From Piscirickettsiaceae bacterium (GTDB taxonomy: Bacteria; Pseudomonadota; Gammaproteobacteria; Nitrosococcales; Methylophagaceae), in NCBI GenBank assembly GCA_024685995.1, contig JAIBDY010000023.1, positions 1 to 33,200 on the forward strand: a stretch of 33,200 bases of DNA. Reading direction: 5' to 3'. Below are positions 20,004 through 28,444 of the stretch, piece by piece. A program made the position numbers and the translations under genes. Under the pieces are notes generated by a model, which was not told where the DNA came from, made no database searches, and saw only the letters and a list, made by a program, of their open reading frames with translations. Positions within the stretch are counted from its first letter, which is position 1; the number at the start of each line of letters is the position of its first letter.

Positions 20004-21332
20004 TTAAATAAATGACCAACGCGCTTGGACACTCAATATATCCACACTGCCTTCATACTGGCCGACAAGGCGATGGTTCAATGGTAGCTCAAGCGATTCA
20101 TCTATGTCAGGGTCATCAATGAAAATATGGGTGTAACCGGCATCAAGGGTGATCTGATCAGTAAATTTATAACTGGCGCCGATGGCAAGCCAAGTTCTAT
20201 CTTCGTCTGCGATACGCGCTGTTCTAAACCCATCAGAGGTCGGCGTTTCATCATAAGCCAGGCCACCACGGAACGTCCATTGAGGATTATATTGGTAATC
20301 GACACCAATCGCATAACGCATGGTGTTATCCCATTGCTCCTGTTTGGTACTGTTTAACCGTGCCACATCACTTGATTTAATGGCTAATTCTTCGAATCGA
20401 CTCCATCTTGTCCAAGCGGCATCCGCCATGATAGCCAACTTGCTATTGAACTGGTGATGAATGGCAAGTGATGCTGTTTCAGGTAAATCGACGTCGCCAG
20501 AGATATTACCATCAACAAAACCCAGTGTATTGGCTACCCCTTGTGCATTTGCTGGTACTCTGAATTTGCCATCGCCTGTCAGGTGGTGAGATATTTTTGA
20601 GCGATAAGCCAATCCCAGTCGTGTCGCTTCTGTGGCTTGATATGTGAGCCCTAGATTATAGCCCCAACCCCAATCGTCGGCGGTTAACTTGGCTTTGCCG
20701 TCATTATTTTGCACGCTTGCACATGCTGCAGGTACACTGGCACAGATAGAACCAAAGTCAATGGCTTGGCTGAGCGCTAGATCAATGTACTGTACGCTAA
20801 ACCCAAGCCCGACGGATAGTTTTTCATTTGCTTTGAATGCGAAGCTTGGGTTGATATTGATTGTTTTTACTGCGGAGCGAATGGCATGATAACGTCCTTG
20901 CCAATCGTCGCTATAATCAGTGGCTAAGCCAAAAGGGGCGGTTATACCAATACCTGCAACCATACGGTCATTGATTCTATGAGCATAAAATAGATTGGGT
21001 ACGATGGCATCTTCACCGGCATCACCGCCATCGTTGCCAGTTAATGGTGCACCACCAACTCCTGGTGCTGTGGTTGAGCCACCATCGGTAAAATCAGTCT
21101 GAGGAGAAATATAATGTAAACCGACAGCAAGTTCTGATTTGGAAAGGTTGGTTAAACCGGCGGGATTGAAGAAAATTGTACTGGCATCATCCGCTACGGC
21201 GGCGCTACCTGCAAATGCACGGCCTAAACCAGTGACACTTTGCTCTTGGATAGCGAAACCGGAGCCAAAGCCGACAGAACAAAATGTTGAACTGACTAGG
21301 ATAGCGCTGAGTTTAAATGTGAGATGTTTCAT
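20004..21332 (-). CDS. fadL: Outer membrane long-chain fatty acid transporter, FadL family
   Basis: FadL-family proteins are 14-strand outer membrane barrels that let hydrophobic compounds enter by lateral diffusion. The protein has 442 residues. A signal peptide (about 1-23) is followed by the plug sequence SGFAIQEQSVTGLGRAFAGSAA and the hallmark FFNPAGLT. The rest shows alternating barrel strands and ends in an aromatic residue at the second-last position (VQARWSFI). GGGGAATAAG before the ATG is a good ribosome binding site. The acyl-CoA ligase follows immediately, so uptake and activation are probably co-expressed. Aromatic hydrocarbons (TodX type) are an alternative substrate, but the ligase partner favours fatty acids. 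Confidence 0.94.
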   Translation of the reverse strand: MKHLTFKLSAILVSSTFCSVGFGSGFAIQEQSVTGLGRAFAGSAAVADDASTIFFNPAGLTNLSKSELAVGLHYISPQTDFTDGGSTTAPGVGGAPLTGNDGGDAGEDAIVPNLFYAHRINDRMVAGIGITAPFGLATDYSDDWQGRYHAIRSAVKTININPSFAFKANEKLSVGLGFSVQYIDLALSQAIDFGSICASVPAACASVQNNDGKAKLTADDWGWGYNLGLTYQATEATRLGLAYRSKISHHLTGDGKFRVPANAQGVANTLGFVDGNISGDVDLPETASLAIHHQFNSKLAIMADAAWTRWSRFEELAIKSSDVARLNSTKQEQWDNTMRYAIGVDYQYNPQWTFRGGLAYDETPTSDGFRTARIADEDRTWLAIGASYKFTDQITLDAGYTHIFIDDPDIDESLELPLNHRLVGQYEGSVDILSVQARWSFI

Positions 21333-21409
21333 CTTATTCCCCGATCATTTTTTTATAATTTTTAGTAAGGTAACTCAGTTAATAAAACATCGCAACTATA
21401 AGCGCTAAT

Positions 21410-22093
21410 TTATTGACATTTAAACAATAAATCCCAGACGCCATGACCTAATTTATGACCTCGCTGTTCAAACTTAGTCAAAGGTCGATAATTTGGGCGT
21501 GGAATATAATCTGTCTCGGCACAGTTCTCAAAATGTTGATTGTCGGATAAATCAGCTAACATTTGTTCGGCATAATGTTGCCAATCGGTAGCCATATGTA
21601 GGTATCCCCCAGACTTAATTTTTTTGGCTAAGAGGTCGACAAACTCGGGTTGAATAATCCGCCTTTTATGGTGACGTTTTTTATGCCACGGGTCAGGAAA
21701 GTATAGTTGCAACCTATCTAAACTATTGTCGGCAAGTCGCTTCTTAAGCAACTCAACGGCATCTGTGCAGGCGACACGGACGTTAGTTAATCCATTTTGT
21801 TCTATTAGGTTCAATAGCTGGCCGACGCCAGGCCGATGAACCTCAACACCAAGGAAGTCGTGGTCGGGTTGATTTTTAGCCATTTCAGCCAAAGAGGCGC
21901 CGTTGCCAAAGCCAATTTCAAGTACTTTGGGTGCATCTCGATTAAATAAACGGTTTAAGTCTATTGGACTCTCACCCTCATCGACGGCAAAGTGCGGCCA
22001 GAGTTGGTCAATTGCACGTTGTTGACCGGGGGTGAGACGACCTTCGCGGCGCACAAAACTGCGGACGGTACGCAGTGGTTTTTGTTGTGTCAT
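21410..22093 (-). CDS. trmB: tRNA (guanine(46)-N7)-methyltransferase TrmB
   Basis: TrmB methylates N7 of G46 in the tRNA variable loop using S-adenosylmethionine. The protein has 227 residues. The SAM motif VLEIGFGNGASL starts at residue 57, the acidic EVHRPGVG follows, and PDPWHKKRHHKRR (133-145) is the conserved catalytic and tRNA-binding segment. It lies 77 bp upstream of fadL on the same strand and could be co-transcribed, though the functions are unrelated. It is divergent from the permease gene. Confidence 0.97.
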   Translation of the reverse strand: MTQQKPLRTVRSFVRREGRLTPGQQRAIDQLWPHFAVDEGESPIDLNRLFNRDAPKVLEIGFGNGASLAEMAKNQPDHDFLGVEVHRPGVGQLLNLIEQNGLTNVRVACTDAVELLKKRLADNSLDRLQLYFPDPWHKKRHHKRRIIQPEFVDLLAKKIKSGGYLHMATDWQHYAEQMLADLSDNQHFENCAETDYIPRPNYRPLTKFEQRGHKLGHGVWDLLFKCQ

Positions 22094-22188
22094 AACAGTG
22101 AGATATGTCTTTTATATGAGGTAAGGAATGTTAAAGTATGGACAAGCCACGTACAATAGATCATACCTGAAATAATTTGAGATTTTCT

Positions 22189-23277
22189 ATGTCATCTTGT
22201 TGTCCCCCACCCGAACCGGTCGAACCTAGCTCCGGATGTTGTAGCACCGAAAGCACGAAGAAAGCACGGCCGGACATTTTACTCTGGTCGACGCTGATCT
22301 TGGTTAGCTTTGGTTATCTGATGGATTTGTTCCTCTCAGCCCAACTTTCGGGTCTGTCTTCGGCTGTCTCGGTATTATTCTCTGCAGTTCGTGAGCTGAT
22401 GGACAGTATGTGGATAGGTCTCGCTCTGGGTATGTTATTTGTAGGTTTATTGGGCCGCGTTCCAAGGGAGTTTGTAACGGCCTTATTGGGTAAAGGCGAT
22501 ACGTTTGTTGGGATTTTAAGGGCTACCTTTGCAGGTGTATTACTCGATTTATGTAGTCACGGCATATTATTAGTTGCCATGCGGCTATATCAACGCGGTG
22601 CTAGCCTCGGCCAAGTGATGGCCTTTTTGATTGCGAGCCCGTGGAACTCTTTATCATTGACCGTGATTTTAATTGCATTAATCGGTTGGAAATGGACCTT
22701 GCTATTCATCGCATGCTCGATGTTCATTGGCCTGGTGAGTGGCTTGATATTTAATGCTTTGGTCGCAGCCGGTAAACTGCCTGAAAACCCAAACACGGTC
22801 GAGTTGAATGGGTTTAGAGTTTGGCCAGAAGCAAAACGCCGTTTGAAAGCGACGACATTTGATATGTCTTGGTTAACGTCGATGTTGTGGGAAGGGATCA
22901 AAGATTCACGCATGATTGTGCGTTGGTTGTTATTGGGCGTGTTAATGGCTGCCGCCATCCGAACTTTTGTCCCCATCGATAGCTTTCAAACGTATTTTGG
23001 CGCCACAATGGCCGGGTTGGGTATGACCTTAGTGGTGGCGACTATTCTGGAAATCTGTTCAGAAGGTTCAACACCGATAGCGGCAGATTTGGTGACAAGA
23101 GCGCAGGCACCGGGCAATGGTTTTGCTTTTTTGATGACTGGAGTCGCGACGGACTATACCGAAATCATGTCATTGAAAGAAACAACAGGCTCATGGAAGA
23201 TCGCATTGTTTTTACCATTAATCACGGTACCACAAGTCGTAATGTTCTCTTGGGTGATGAATTTAGCGGGTGGTTGA
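22189..23277 (+). CDS. ArsP_1/DUF318-type membrane permease with N-terminal cysteine pairs
   Basis: A polytopic inner-membrane protein of 362 residues, related to permeases of the ArsP/DUF318 family; members export organoarsenicals or metal ions. I start it at the ATG at 22189; a TTG at 22177 in frame would add 4 residues. The cytoplasmic N-terminus has two Cys-Cys pairs (residues 4-5 and 17-18, around a proline-rich spacer), then about eight to ten membrane helices. The two internal half-repeats each hold a cysteine-serine motif: LDLCSHGILL followed by FLIASPWNS, and LEICSEGSTPIAADL. The paired N-terminal cysteines suggest thiophilic metal(loid) binding (inference). No arsR or other resistance gene is adjacent, so the substrate is unknown. 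Confidence 0.82.
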   Translation: MSSCCPPPEPVEPSSGCCSTESTKKARPDILLWSTLILVSFGYLMDLFLSAQLSGLSSAVSVLFSAVRELMDSMWIGLALGMLFVGLLGRVPREFVTALLGKGDTFVGILRATFAGVLLDLCSHGILLVAMRLYQRGASLGQVMAFLIASPWNSLSLTVILIALIGWKWTLLFIACSMFIGLVSGLIFNALVAAGKLPENPNTVELNGFRVWPEAKRRLKATTFDMSWLTSMLWEGIKDSRMIVRWLLLGVLMAAAIRTFVPIDSFQTYFGATMAGLGMTLVVATILEICSEGSTPIAADLVTRAQAPGNGFAFLMTGVATDYTEIMSLKETTGSWKIALFLPLITVPQVVMFSWVMNLAGG

Positions 23278-23334
23278 AGGTGGCTACACCGCAATTAAGG
23301 GTGCAGGTACGTCATTCTAAATAGAAATATTTCG

Positions 23335-23439
23335 CTGTCAGGATGAATATTAATGACAGTAAAATTAAATAGATATATCTTATTGCACTCAGGGTGTGTA
23401 ATTGTGCACCGTGCGTAAAAGGCCCATTCGAGGTATACT
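23335..23439 (+). promoter_or_regulatory. Candidate regulatory region upstream of edd
   Basis: In the 267-bp gap before edd I see a dyad CTGTCA-N13-TGACAG (23335-23359), an 18-bp imperfect palindrome of form GGTG-N3-AATT-N3-CACC (23393-23410), and TATACT (23434-23439), a good -10 match without a clear -35. The palindrome would lie about 25 bp before that -10, where an activator or repressor could act. If this -10 is used, the leader is about 100 nt. These are pattern matches only. Confidence 0.35.
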
Positions 23440-23544
23440 CTTTGGTCAATTTGTCAAAATCTAAACGGAATTATTTAGTGCATTTGCTACTATGCCTATT
23501 GGTTTTGGCCATCAAGTATAAAAACTAAGAGAGACATAAAAGTT

Positions 23545-25368
23545 ATGATCCATCCAGTATTGAAGTCTGTTACTAACGATGTCATTAAACGTAGCCAAAA
23601 GACGAGAGAAGCTTATCTAGCACGTGTTGATTTGGCTAGCAGTACCGGCCCACATCGCGGCGTGCTAGCTTGTGGCAACTTAGCGCATGGCTTTGCAGCT
23701 TGTGCTGCCGATGACAAAGCAGCGTTGGCAGGTAATAAGACGGCCAATATCGCGATCGTATCGTCGTACAATGATATGTTGTCTGCGCATGAGCCTTTCA
23801 GAACGTTTCCTGATTTAATTAAGCAGGCGGCAAAAGAGGCCGGCGGTATTGCTCAGTTTGCAGGTGGCGTGCCGGCGATGTGTGACGGTGTGACCCAAGG
23901 TCAACCGGGTATGGAACTGTCTTTATTCAGTCGCGACGTCATTGCGATGTCAACGGCCATTGCGTTGAGCCACAATATGTTCGACGCAGCCTTGTATTTA
24001 GGCGTTTGTGACAAGATTGTGCCAGGTCTATTGATTGGTGCATTAAGCTTTGGTCACTTACCGGCCGTGTTTGTCCCTGCGGGCCCGATGCCTAGCGGAT
24101 TACCGAATAAAGAAAAAGTCAGAATTCGCCAACTGTATGCAGAAGGCAAAGTTGGTCGTGACGAATTGTTAAAGGCAGAATCAGAGTCATATCACAGTGC
24201 GGGTACGTGTACTTTCTATGGTACGGCTAATAGCAATCAGATGATGGTTGAAATGATGGGGCTACATTTACCGGGTAGTTCATTCATCAATCCATATACG
24301 CCTCTACGCGATGAGTTAACGAAAGAAGCCGCCCGCCAAGTGTTAAATTTCACGGCGCAAGGTGATGATTTTAGACCTGTCGGTCATATGATCAATGAAA
24401 AGGCGATTTTAAATGCTTTGATTGGTTTATTGGCCACTGGTGGCTCAACCAATCACACAATTCACTTGATTGCCATCGCCCGTGCTGCGGGTATTATCAT
24501 TAATTGGGATGACTTTGATCGTTTATCAAGAGTAGTCCCCTCGGTTACGCGTATCTATCCAAACGGCCAAGCGGACATTAACCATTTCCAAGCTGCGGGT
24601 GGTATGGGGCTATTGATTAGAGAATTGAGCCAGAATGGCTTGTTACATGAAGACATCATCACGGTTGCTACAGAGCGTGGTATGGGGTCGTATACTCAAG
24701 AGCCGAAACTGGTTGATGGCAAGTTGGTTTGGGAAGAAGGCACAACGACTTCACTAGACCCTGAAGTAATTAGTACGGTTAAAAAACCGTTTGCCCCCGG
24801 TGGTGGTTTACATTTGATCCAAGGTAATTTAGGCCGTGGCGTCAGTAAAATCTCTGCGGTTGAGCCAGAGCATCGTGTCGTTGAAGCGCCGGCGATGGTA
24901 TTTGAGTATCAAGATGATGTCGTGGAAGCGTTTAAACGGGGTGAGCTGAATAAAGATGTCATCGTTGTCTTGTGTTTCCAAGGACCGAAATCAAATGGTA
25001 TGCCTGAATTACATAAATTAACGCCGCCATTAGGCGTGTTACAAGACAAAGGCTTTAAGGTTGCCTTGGTTACGGACGGTCGTATGTCTGGTGCCTCGGG
25101 TAAAGTGCCTTCTGCCATCCATATGTCTCCTGAGTGTGCCGATGGCAGTGTGCTGACGAAAGTGCGTGATGGCGATATTATTCGTCTTAACACTGAAACT
25201 GGCGAACTGAATGTGCTGGTCGATGATAAAGAGTTAGAAGAACGTGTAGCGTGTGTGATGGCGAATACCGAACATCATTACGGCACCGGTCGAGAGTTAT
25301 TTGATAGTTTCCGCCGTGGCGTTTCTACTGCAGAAACCGGCGCGATTAATTTGTTTAATGTGGAATAA
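23545..25368 (+). CDS. edd: Phosphogluconate dehydratase Edd
   Basis: Edd dehydrates 6-phosphogluconate to 2-keto-3-deoxy-6-phosphogluconate (KDPG), the first dedicated step of the Entner-Doudoroff pathway. The protein has 607 residues, the normal length. It belongs to the IlvD/Edd family; likely iron-sulfur ligands are Cys155 (GVCDKIVPG) and Cys222 ([14 protein letters not shown]), with Cys113 in [11 protein letters not shown]. The remaining conserved segments include [12 protein letters not shown] and [31 protein letters not shown] precedes the ATG. eda follows 45 bp later and uses its product. zwf and pgl are not in the window. Confidence 0.98.
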   Translation: MIHPVLKSVTNDVIKRSQKTREAYLARVDLASSTGPHRGVLACGNLAHGFAACAADDKAALAGNKTANIAIVSSYNDMLSAHEPFRTFPDLIKQAAKEAGGIAQFAGGVPAMCDGVTQGQPGMELSLFSRDVIAMSTAIALSHNMFDAALYLGVCDKIVPGLLIGALSFGHLPAVFVPAGPMPSGLPNKEKVRIRQLYAEGKVGRDELLKAESESYHSAGTCTFYGTANSNQMMVEMMGLHLPGSSFINPYTPLRDELTKEAARQVLNFTAQGDDFRPVGHMINEKAILNALIGLLATGGSTNHTIHLIAIARAAGIIINWDDFDRLSRVVPSVTRIYPNGQADINHFQAAGGMGLLIRELSQNGLLHEDIITVATERGMGSYTQEPKLVDGKLVWEEGTTTSLDPEVISTVKKPFAPGGGLHLIQGNLGRGVSKISAVEPEHRVVEAPAMVFEYQDDVVEAFKRGELNKDVIVVLCFQGPKSNGMPELHKLTPPLGVLQDKGFKVALVTDGRMSGASGKVPSAIHMSPECADGSVLTKVRDGDIIRLNTETGELNVLVDDKELEERVACVMANTEHHYGTGRELFDSFRRGVSTAETGAINLFNVE

Positions 25369-25413
25369 CATTACACAACACCAATTATAAAAACTTTGGG
25401 AAGCAAAAACAGT

Positions 25414-26046
25414 ATGAGTAGAACAATTAAAGACATTATGGCGATTTCGCCAATTGTACCCGTGATGGTGATTAATAATGTTGAGCATGCAGTGCCTTTA
25501 GCACGTGCTTTAGTCAAAGGTGGCTTGAAAGTATTGGAAATTACTTTACGCACACCGGCGGCGTTAGAATCAATCAAACGTATTAAAGCGGAGGTGCCTG
25601 ATGCCGTCGTAGGAGCCGGTACGATCATTAATGTCGATACTCTGAATAAAGCAATCGATGCAGGCGCTGAATTTATTGTAAGCCCTGGCACAACGGACAC
25701 CATGATTGATGCCGCTTTAGCAACGGGTGTGCCTTTGTTACCGGGTGTTGCCAACCCAAGTGAAGCGATGCGCTTGCTTGAAAAGGGCATCACTGAAATG
25801 AAGTTTTTCCCGGCAGAAGCTGCGGGTGGTGTGCCAATGTTGAAATCGATTGGTGCACCGATTCCACAAATCTCATTTTGCCCAACGGGTGGCGTGAGTC
25901 AGAAAAATGTCAAAGAATACTTTAACTTGCCAAATGTGGCGTGTGTCGGTGGTTCTTGGATGTGCGCAGCTAATTTAGTGGATGCTGAAAACTGGGATGA
26001 GATTACACGCTTATCTATTGAGGCGATAGCTTTAGCAACCGCTTAA
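25414..26046 (+). CDS. eda: 2-dehydro-3-deoxy-phosphogluconate aldolase Eda
   Basis: Eda cleaves KDPG to pyruvate and glyceraldehyde 3-phosphate, completing the Entner-Doudoroff pathway. I place the start at the ATG at 25414 (210 residues), supported by GGGAAG at 25398-25403; an in-frame TTG at 25396 overlaps that site and is unlikely. The class I aldolase residues are Glu42 (VLEITLRT) and the Schiff-base Lys130 (MKFFPAEAAGG). The phosphate-binding segment is CPTGGVS and the C-terminus has CVGGSWM. It follows edd and ends at a strong terminator, so edd-eda is a two-gene operon. Confidence 0.97.
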   Translation: MSRTIKDIMAISPIVPVMVINNVEHAVPLARALVKGGLKVLEITLRTPAALESIKRIKAEVPDAVVGAGTIINVDTLNKAIDAGAEFIVSPGTTDTMIDAALATGVPLLPGVANPSEAMRLLEKGITEMKFFPAEAAGGVPMLKSIGAPIPQISFCPTGGVSQKNVKEYFNLPNVACVGGSWMCAANLVDAENWDEITRLSIEAIALATA

Positions 26047-26072
26047 AACAGGTTCACAATAAGTTTCCAAGG

Positions 26073-26104
26073 AAGGCCATTCGGTACAACCGAATGGCCT
26101 TTTT
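26073..26104 (+). terminator. Terminator of the edd-eda operon
   Basis: An 11-bp perfect stem AGGCCATTCGG / CCGAATGGCCT with a 5-nt loop is followed by TTTT. It lies 27 bp after the eda stop. A shorter A-stretch on the left could give weak activity for the convergent hvfC transcript. Confidence 0.93.
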
Positions 26105-26123
26105 ATTGACTACAATTTGATTT

Positions 26124-26894
26124 TTAGGAATGTTCAGTTGGTAAAATTAGGATACTTCGTTGGATCCAGTCATGAATCAAGCCTCTCGCGCCATCGATAA
26201 CAATGTTTGGGTTTGGGTGTTGTAACTCTTGTGCAATCTGCTGTGCCGCTTGTTGGCCTGTTTGGCCTTCATTGAGTAAATCAATCAATCTGGCACTCAC
26301 TGGATTGAGCTCCAAAAATAAGATCTGATCATCAAGGTTACGATAAACAATCAGGAAAACAGGCGTGTCGCTGGCTTTGTCTGGTTGGAACTCGGTTGAA
26401 ATCTGATGAACAGGGAAGGGATATGATAACGGCCATGCTAAGGGCGATGTGGTGAGCGGGATAGTGAGATAATCTTGTTGCGGATCAAAGGCAATTGCTT
26501 TGACTTCCGCATCAGAAATGCCCAGAGCTAGTTCTACCCATTCGTAATGACAAAGTGACTTGATAAATGCAGGATCGGTCTGGCTGTCGCGTTCGTTATC
26601 AAGGTACTGTAAAAACTCATGGGCTATTTCATTAAACAGGGGTGATTTAGCCTGATGTTTAACCATGAAATCACGAACCATTGCGTGCCAGCATTCGTCC
26701 GATGTCAGTTGTTTGAGTACCGGGAAGCCTGATGATAAGAAGCCTTCGATATTGTTATAAAACAAGTCGCGGTAGATGGCCATCCGTCGCTGTTCAACAT
26801 CGTCTGGGATAGGCGTATTTTCAGGGTCGCGAATATGACCAGAGAATTGGTATTGAACCTGTTGGAATTTAGGTATTTTAGGCTGTGTGTGCAA
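26124..26894 (-). CDS. hvfC: HvfC-like (DUF2063) partner of the MNIO enzyme HvfB
   Basis: The protein has 256 residues. The N-terminal half matches DUF2063: QYQFSGHIRDPEN, RRMAIYRDLFYNNIEGFLSSGFPVL, then WHAMVRDFMVKHQAKSPLFNEIAHEFLQYL split across the next helices. The C-terminal half resembles the domain that follows DUF2063 in HvfC proteins. In known systems this partner binds the precursor peptide and presents it to the DUF692 oxidase. It overlaps hvfB by 17 bp, so the two are probably translationally coupled. The database label DNA-binding domain-containing protein is historical and no DNA-binding motif is evident. Function here is inferred from the pair. Confidence 0.85.
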   Translation of the reverse strand: MHTQPKIPKFQQVQYQFSGHIRDPENTPIPDDVEQRRMAIYRDLFYNNIEGFLSSGFPVLKQLTSDECWHAMVRDFMVKHQAKSPLFNEIAHEFLQYLDNERDSQTDPAFIKSLCHYEWVELALGISDAEVKAIAFDPQQDYLTIPLTTSPLAWPLSYPFPVHQISTEFQPDKASDTPVFLIVYRNLDDQILFLELNPVSARLIDLLNEGQTGQQAAQQIAQELQHPNPNIVIDGARGLIHDWIQRSILILPTEHS

Positions 26895-27729
26895 GGCGGC
26901 TTTGTTCCTGAGCTGATTGATAAGCGCGAATTTTATCGACTTCCTGCGTTAGCGTTGTCAGCGAAGGGATATTGAAGTCACGCTCTAATAGTGTAGGGAT
27001 GACACCATGGTGTTGATAGGTTTGTGCCAATAAATGCCAGACGGGATCAATGACATCGCTACCATGGGTATCGACTTTGAGGTCATCGGCCTCATCGTAA
27101 TGACCGGCAATATGCAGGTAGGCGATGCGCTCCGTGGGAATCGCTTTGAGATACTGCTCAGGATCATAGTTATGATTAATACTATTGACGTAAATATTAT
27201 TGACGTCGAGTAATAAACCACAATCTGCCTCAGCTAACACGGCTTTTAAGAAATCAATTTCTGCCATTTCTTGTCCGGGTGCGGCGTAGTAAGACACGTT
27301 TTCGATAATGAGTTGGCGTTCTAGGATGTCCTGCACCCGTTTGATGCGGTCAGCAACATAATTAACGGCTTCCTCAGTAAAAGGGATGGGCATCAAATCG
27401 TAGAGGTGACCGTCATCACCGCAATAGCTTAAATGTTCGCTATAGGCGCGTATATTGTGCTTATCCAGAAACTTTTTAACCCGAACAACAAAGTGTTCAT
27501 CGAGTGGGGCTGGGCTACCGATAGACAACGATAAGCCGTGACACATCATGGGATAACGTTCTGCAAAGTGGGCGAATTTTTTGCCCAAGGCACCGCCCAT
27601 TTCCATCCAGTTTTCAGGTGCGACTTCTAAAAAGTCAAAAGGCCGATCATCGCGGTTGGCTAGGTCATCCATGAAGTCGCGGCGAAGGCCAAGACCAGCG
27701 CCTGATACAGGATGTTCGGTTCTATTCAT
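26878..27729 (-). CDS. hvfB: HvfB-like DUF692 (MNIO) multinuclear iron oxidative enzyme
   Basis: The protein has 283 residues and belongs to the DUF692/UPF0276 family of TIM-barrel enzymes (MbnB, TglH, HvfB types) that use two or three iron atoms to rework cysteines in ribosomal peptides. All expected metal-ligand motifs are visible: His64 (CHGLSLSIG), Glu98-His99 (YSEHLSY), Glu143 (IENVSYY), Asp175 with Asn178 (LLDVNNIYVN), His206/His210 (HIAGH), Asp220 and His222 (VDTHG) and Glu249 (LERD). The enzyme is therefore probably active. It is first in a two-gene unit with hvfC. Unlike most MNIO loci, no cysteine-rich precursor gene (HvfA/bufferin type) is seen next to it. Copper or other metal handling is the usual inferred role of this class. 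Confidence 0.92.
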   Translation of the reverse strand: MNRTEHPVSGAGLGLRRDFMDDLANRDDRPFDFLEVAPENWMEMGGALGKKFAHFAERYPMMCHGLSLSIGSPAPLDEHFVVRVKKFLDKHNIRAYSEHLSYCGDDGHLYDLMPIPFTEEAVNYVADRIKRVQDILERQLIIENVSYYAAPGQEMAEIDFLKAVLAEADCGLLLDVNNIYVNSINHNYDPEQYLKAIPTERIAYLHIAGHYDEADDLKVDTHGSDVIDPVWHLLAQTYQHHGVIPTLLERDFNIPSLTTLTQEVDKIRAYQSAQEQSRLAHTA

Positions 27730-27840
27730 GATTCATTTCCAAATGATGGGCTTGCCATTATGACAAGTTGAATAACAAAATGTTACAAAGAATCGGCACT
27801 GTTGACTAGTTTAGCGTGAATGAAAAGAAGATGAGAGCAC

Positions 27841-27875
27841 AAAAAAAGCGTGCAACTTTGTCGGTAGCACGCTTT
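27841..27875 (-). terminator. Terminator of the rhodanese gene
   Basis: On the minus strand a 9-bp stem AAAGCGTGC / GCACGCTTT with a 13-nt loop ends in a run of T residues. It lies 23 bp after the rhodanese stop and separates that gene from hvfB, which therefore needs its own promoter in the 111 bp between the hairpin and its start. Confidence 0.87.
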
Positions 27876-27897
27876 ATTATGTGTATTCTTTGGGGCT

Positions 27898-28248
27898 TTA
27901 TTGGTCCTTTTCGCTCCAGAGGGTGTAACCACCGGCCATTGAACAGACGTTGGTGTAACCTAATTGCTCAAGCGCAACAGCGGCAAGGGCAGAGCGACCA
28001 CCACTGCGGCAATAAATGACAATAGATGCATCTTTATCTTGGAATTTTTCGTGGTCGGTGATTTGAAATTCGAGGACACCACGCGCGATATGCACTGAGT
28101 TAGGGATGTGGCCTGCTTCGTGTTCTGCGACTTCACGAACATCTAAAGCGGTGCTACCGTCAGCTATCATCTCGTTTGCTTGTTCTACGCTGACTTCTTT
28201 AATTGTTTTTTTAGCTTCTTTTACTAAATCTATTGCGGTTACTGTCAT
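27898..28248 (-). CDS. Single-domain rhodanese-like sulfurtransferase
   Basis: A 116-residue protein, mostly one rhodanese domain (about 18-112). The active cysteine Cys80 lies in the loop IYCRSGGRS, which fits a thiosulfate/persulfide sulfurtransferase rather than an arsenate reductase or phosphatase. Asp36 and Arg38 (LDVREVAEHEAGHIPNSVHI) form the conserved CH2A-like region. No signal peptide is present, so it is probably cytoplasmic. It is a single-gene unit with its own terminator, and a possible promoter with an overlapping dyad lies upstream. The sulfur donor and acceptor cannot be read; sulfide or persulfide handling is an inference. Confidence 0.93.
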   Translation of the reverse strand: MTVTAIDLVKEAKKTIKEVSVEQANEMIADGSTALDVREVAEHEAGHIPNSVHIARGVLEFQITDHEKFQDKDASIVIYCRSGGRSALAAVALEQLGYTNVCSMAGGYTLWSEKDQ

Positions 28249-28315
28249 AATGCTACCTTCAATTGTGATTAAAAATAGTAGATTTTTATCGAATAATCTA
28301 CACCGATATATTAAC

Positions 28316-28348
28316 GTGTAGAATGTTACACTAAAGTTTTTATGTCAA
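28316..28348 (-). promoter_or_regulatory. Candidate rhodanese promoter with overlapping operator-like dyad
   Basis: On the minus strand a perfect TTGACA (28343-28348) is followed after 17 bp by CATTCT (28320-28325), a weak -10. The dyad GTGTA-N6-TACAC (28316-28331) covers this -10 and part of the spacer, and a further CTACAC half-site lies at 28298-28303. That is a typical repressor position. The region is also the upstream part of the divergent permease gene. Confidence 0.42.
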
Positions 28349-28444
28349 CCAATTAGTACAAAATAAATTACTGGAATCGTGCACCCAACCTCGTGGCAAT
28401 AAAAGCTAAGATTGAAGGGCGATAATAAACTGTATGTGTGAATT

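Noticed and set aside
23397-23411. Possible HexR operator before edd
   Set aside because: Only the left half TGTAATT fits the consensus; the right half does not, so a HexR site is not claimed.
27726-27759. A 10-codon ORF (MASPSFGNES) just upstream of hvfB, its stop overlapping the hvfB start
   Set aside because: It has no ribosome binding site, no cysteine and is within chance expectation; it does not look like an MNIO precursor.
27816-28019. Plus-strand ORF of 67 codons over the rhodanese terminator and gene end
   Set aside because: It is antisense to the rhodanese and spans its terminator hairpin; the composition is that of a shadow frame.
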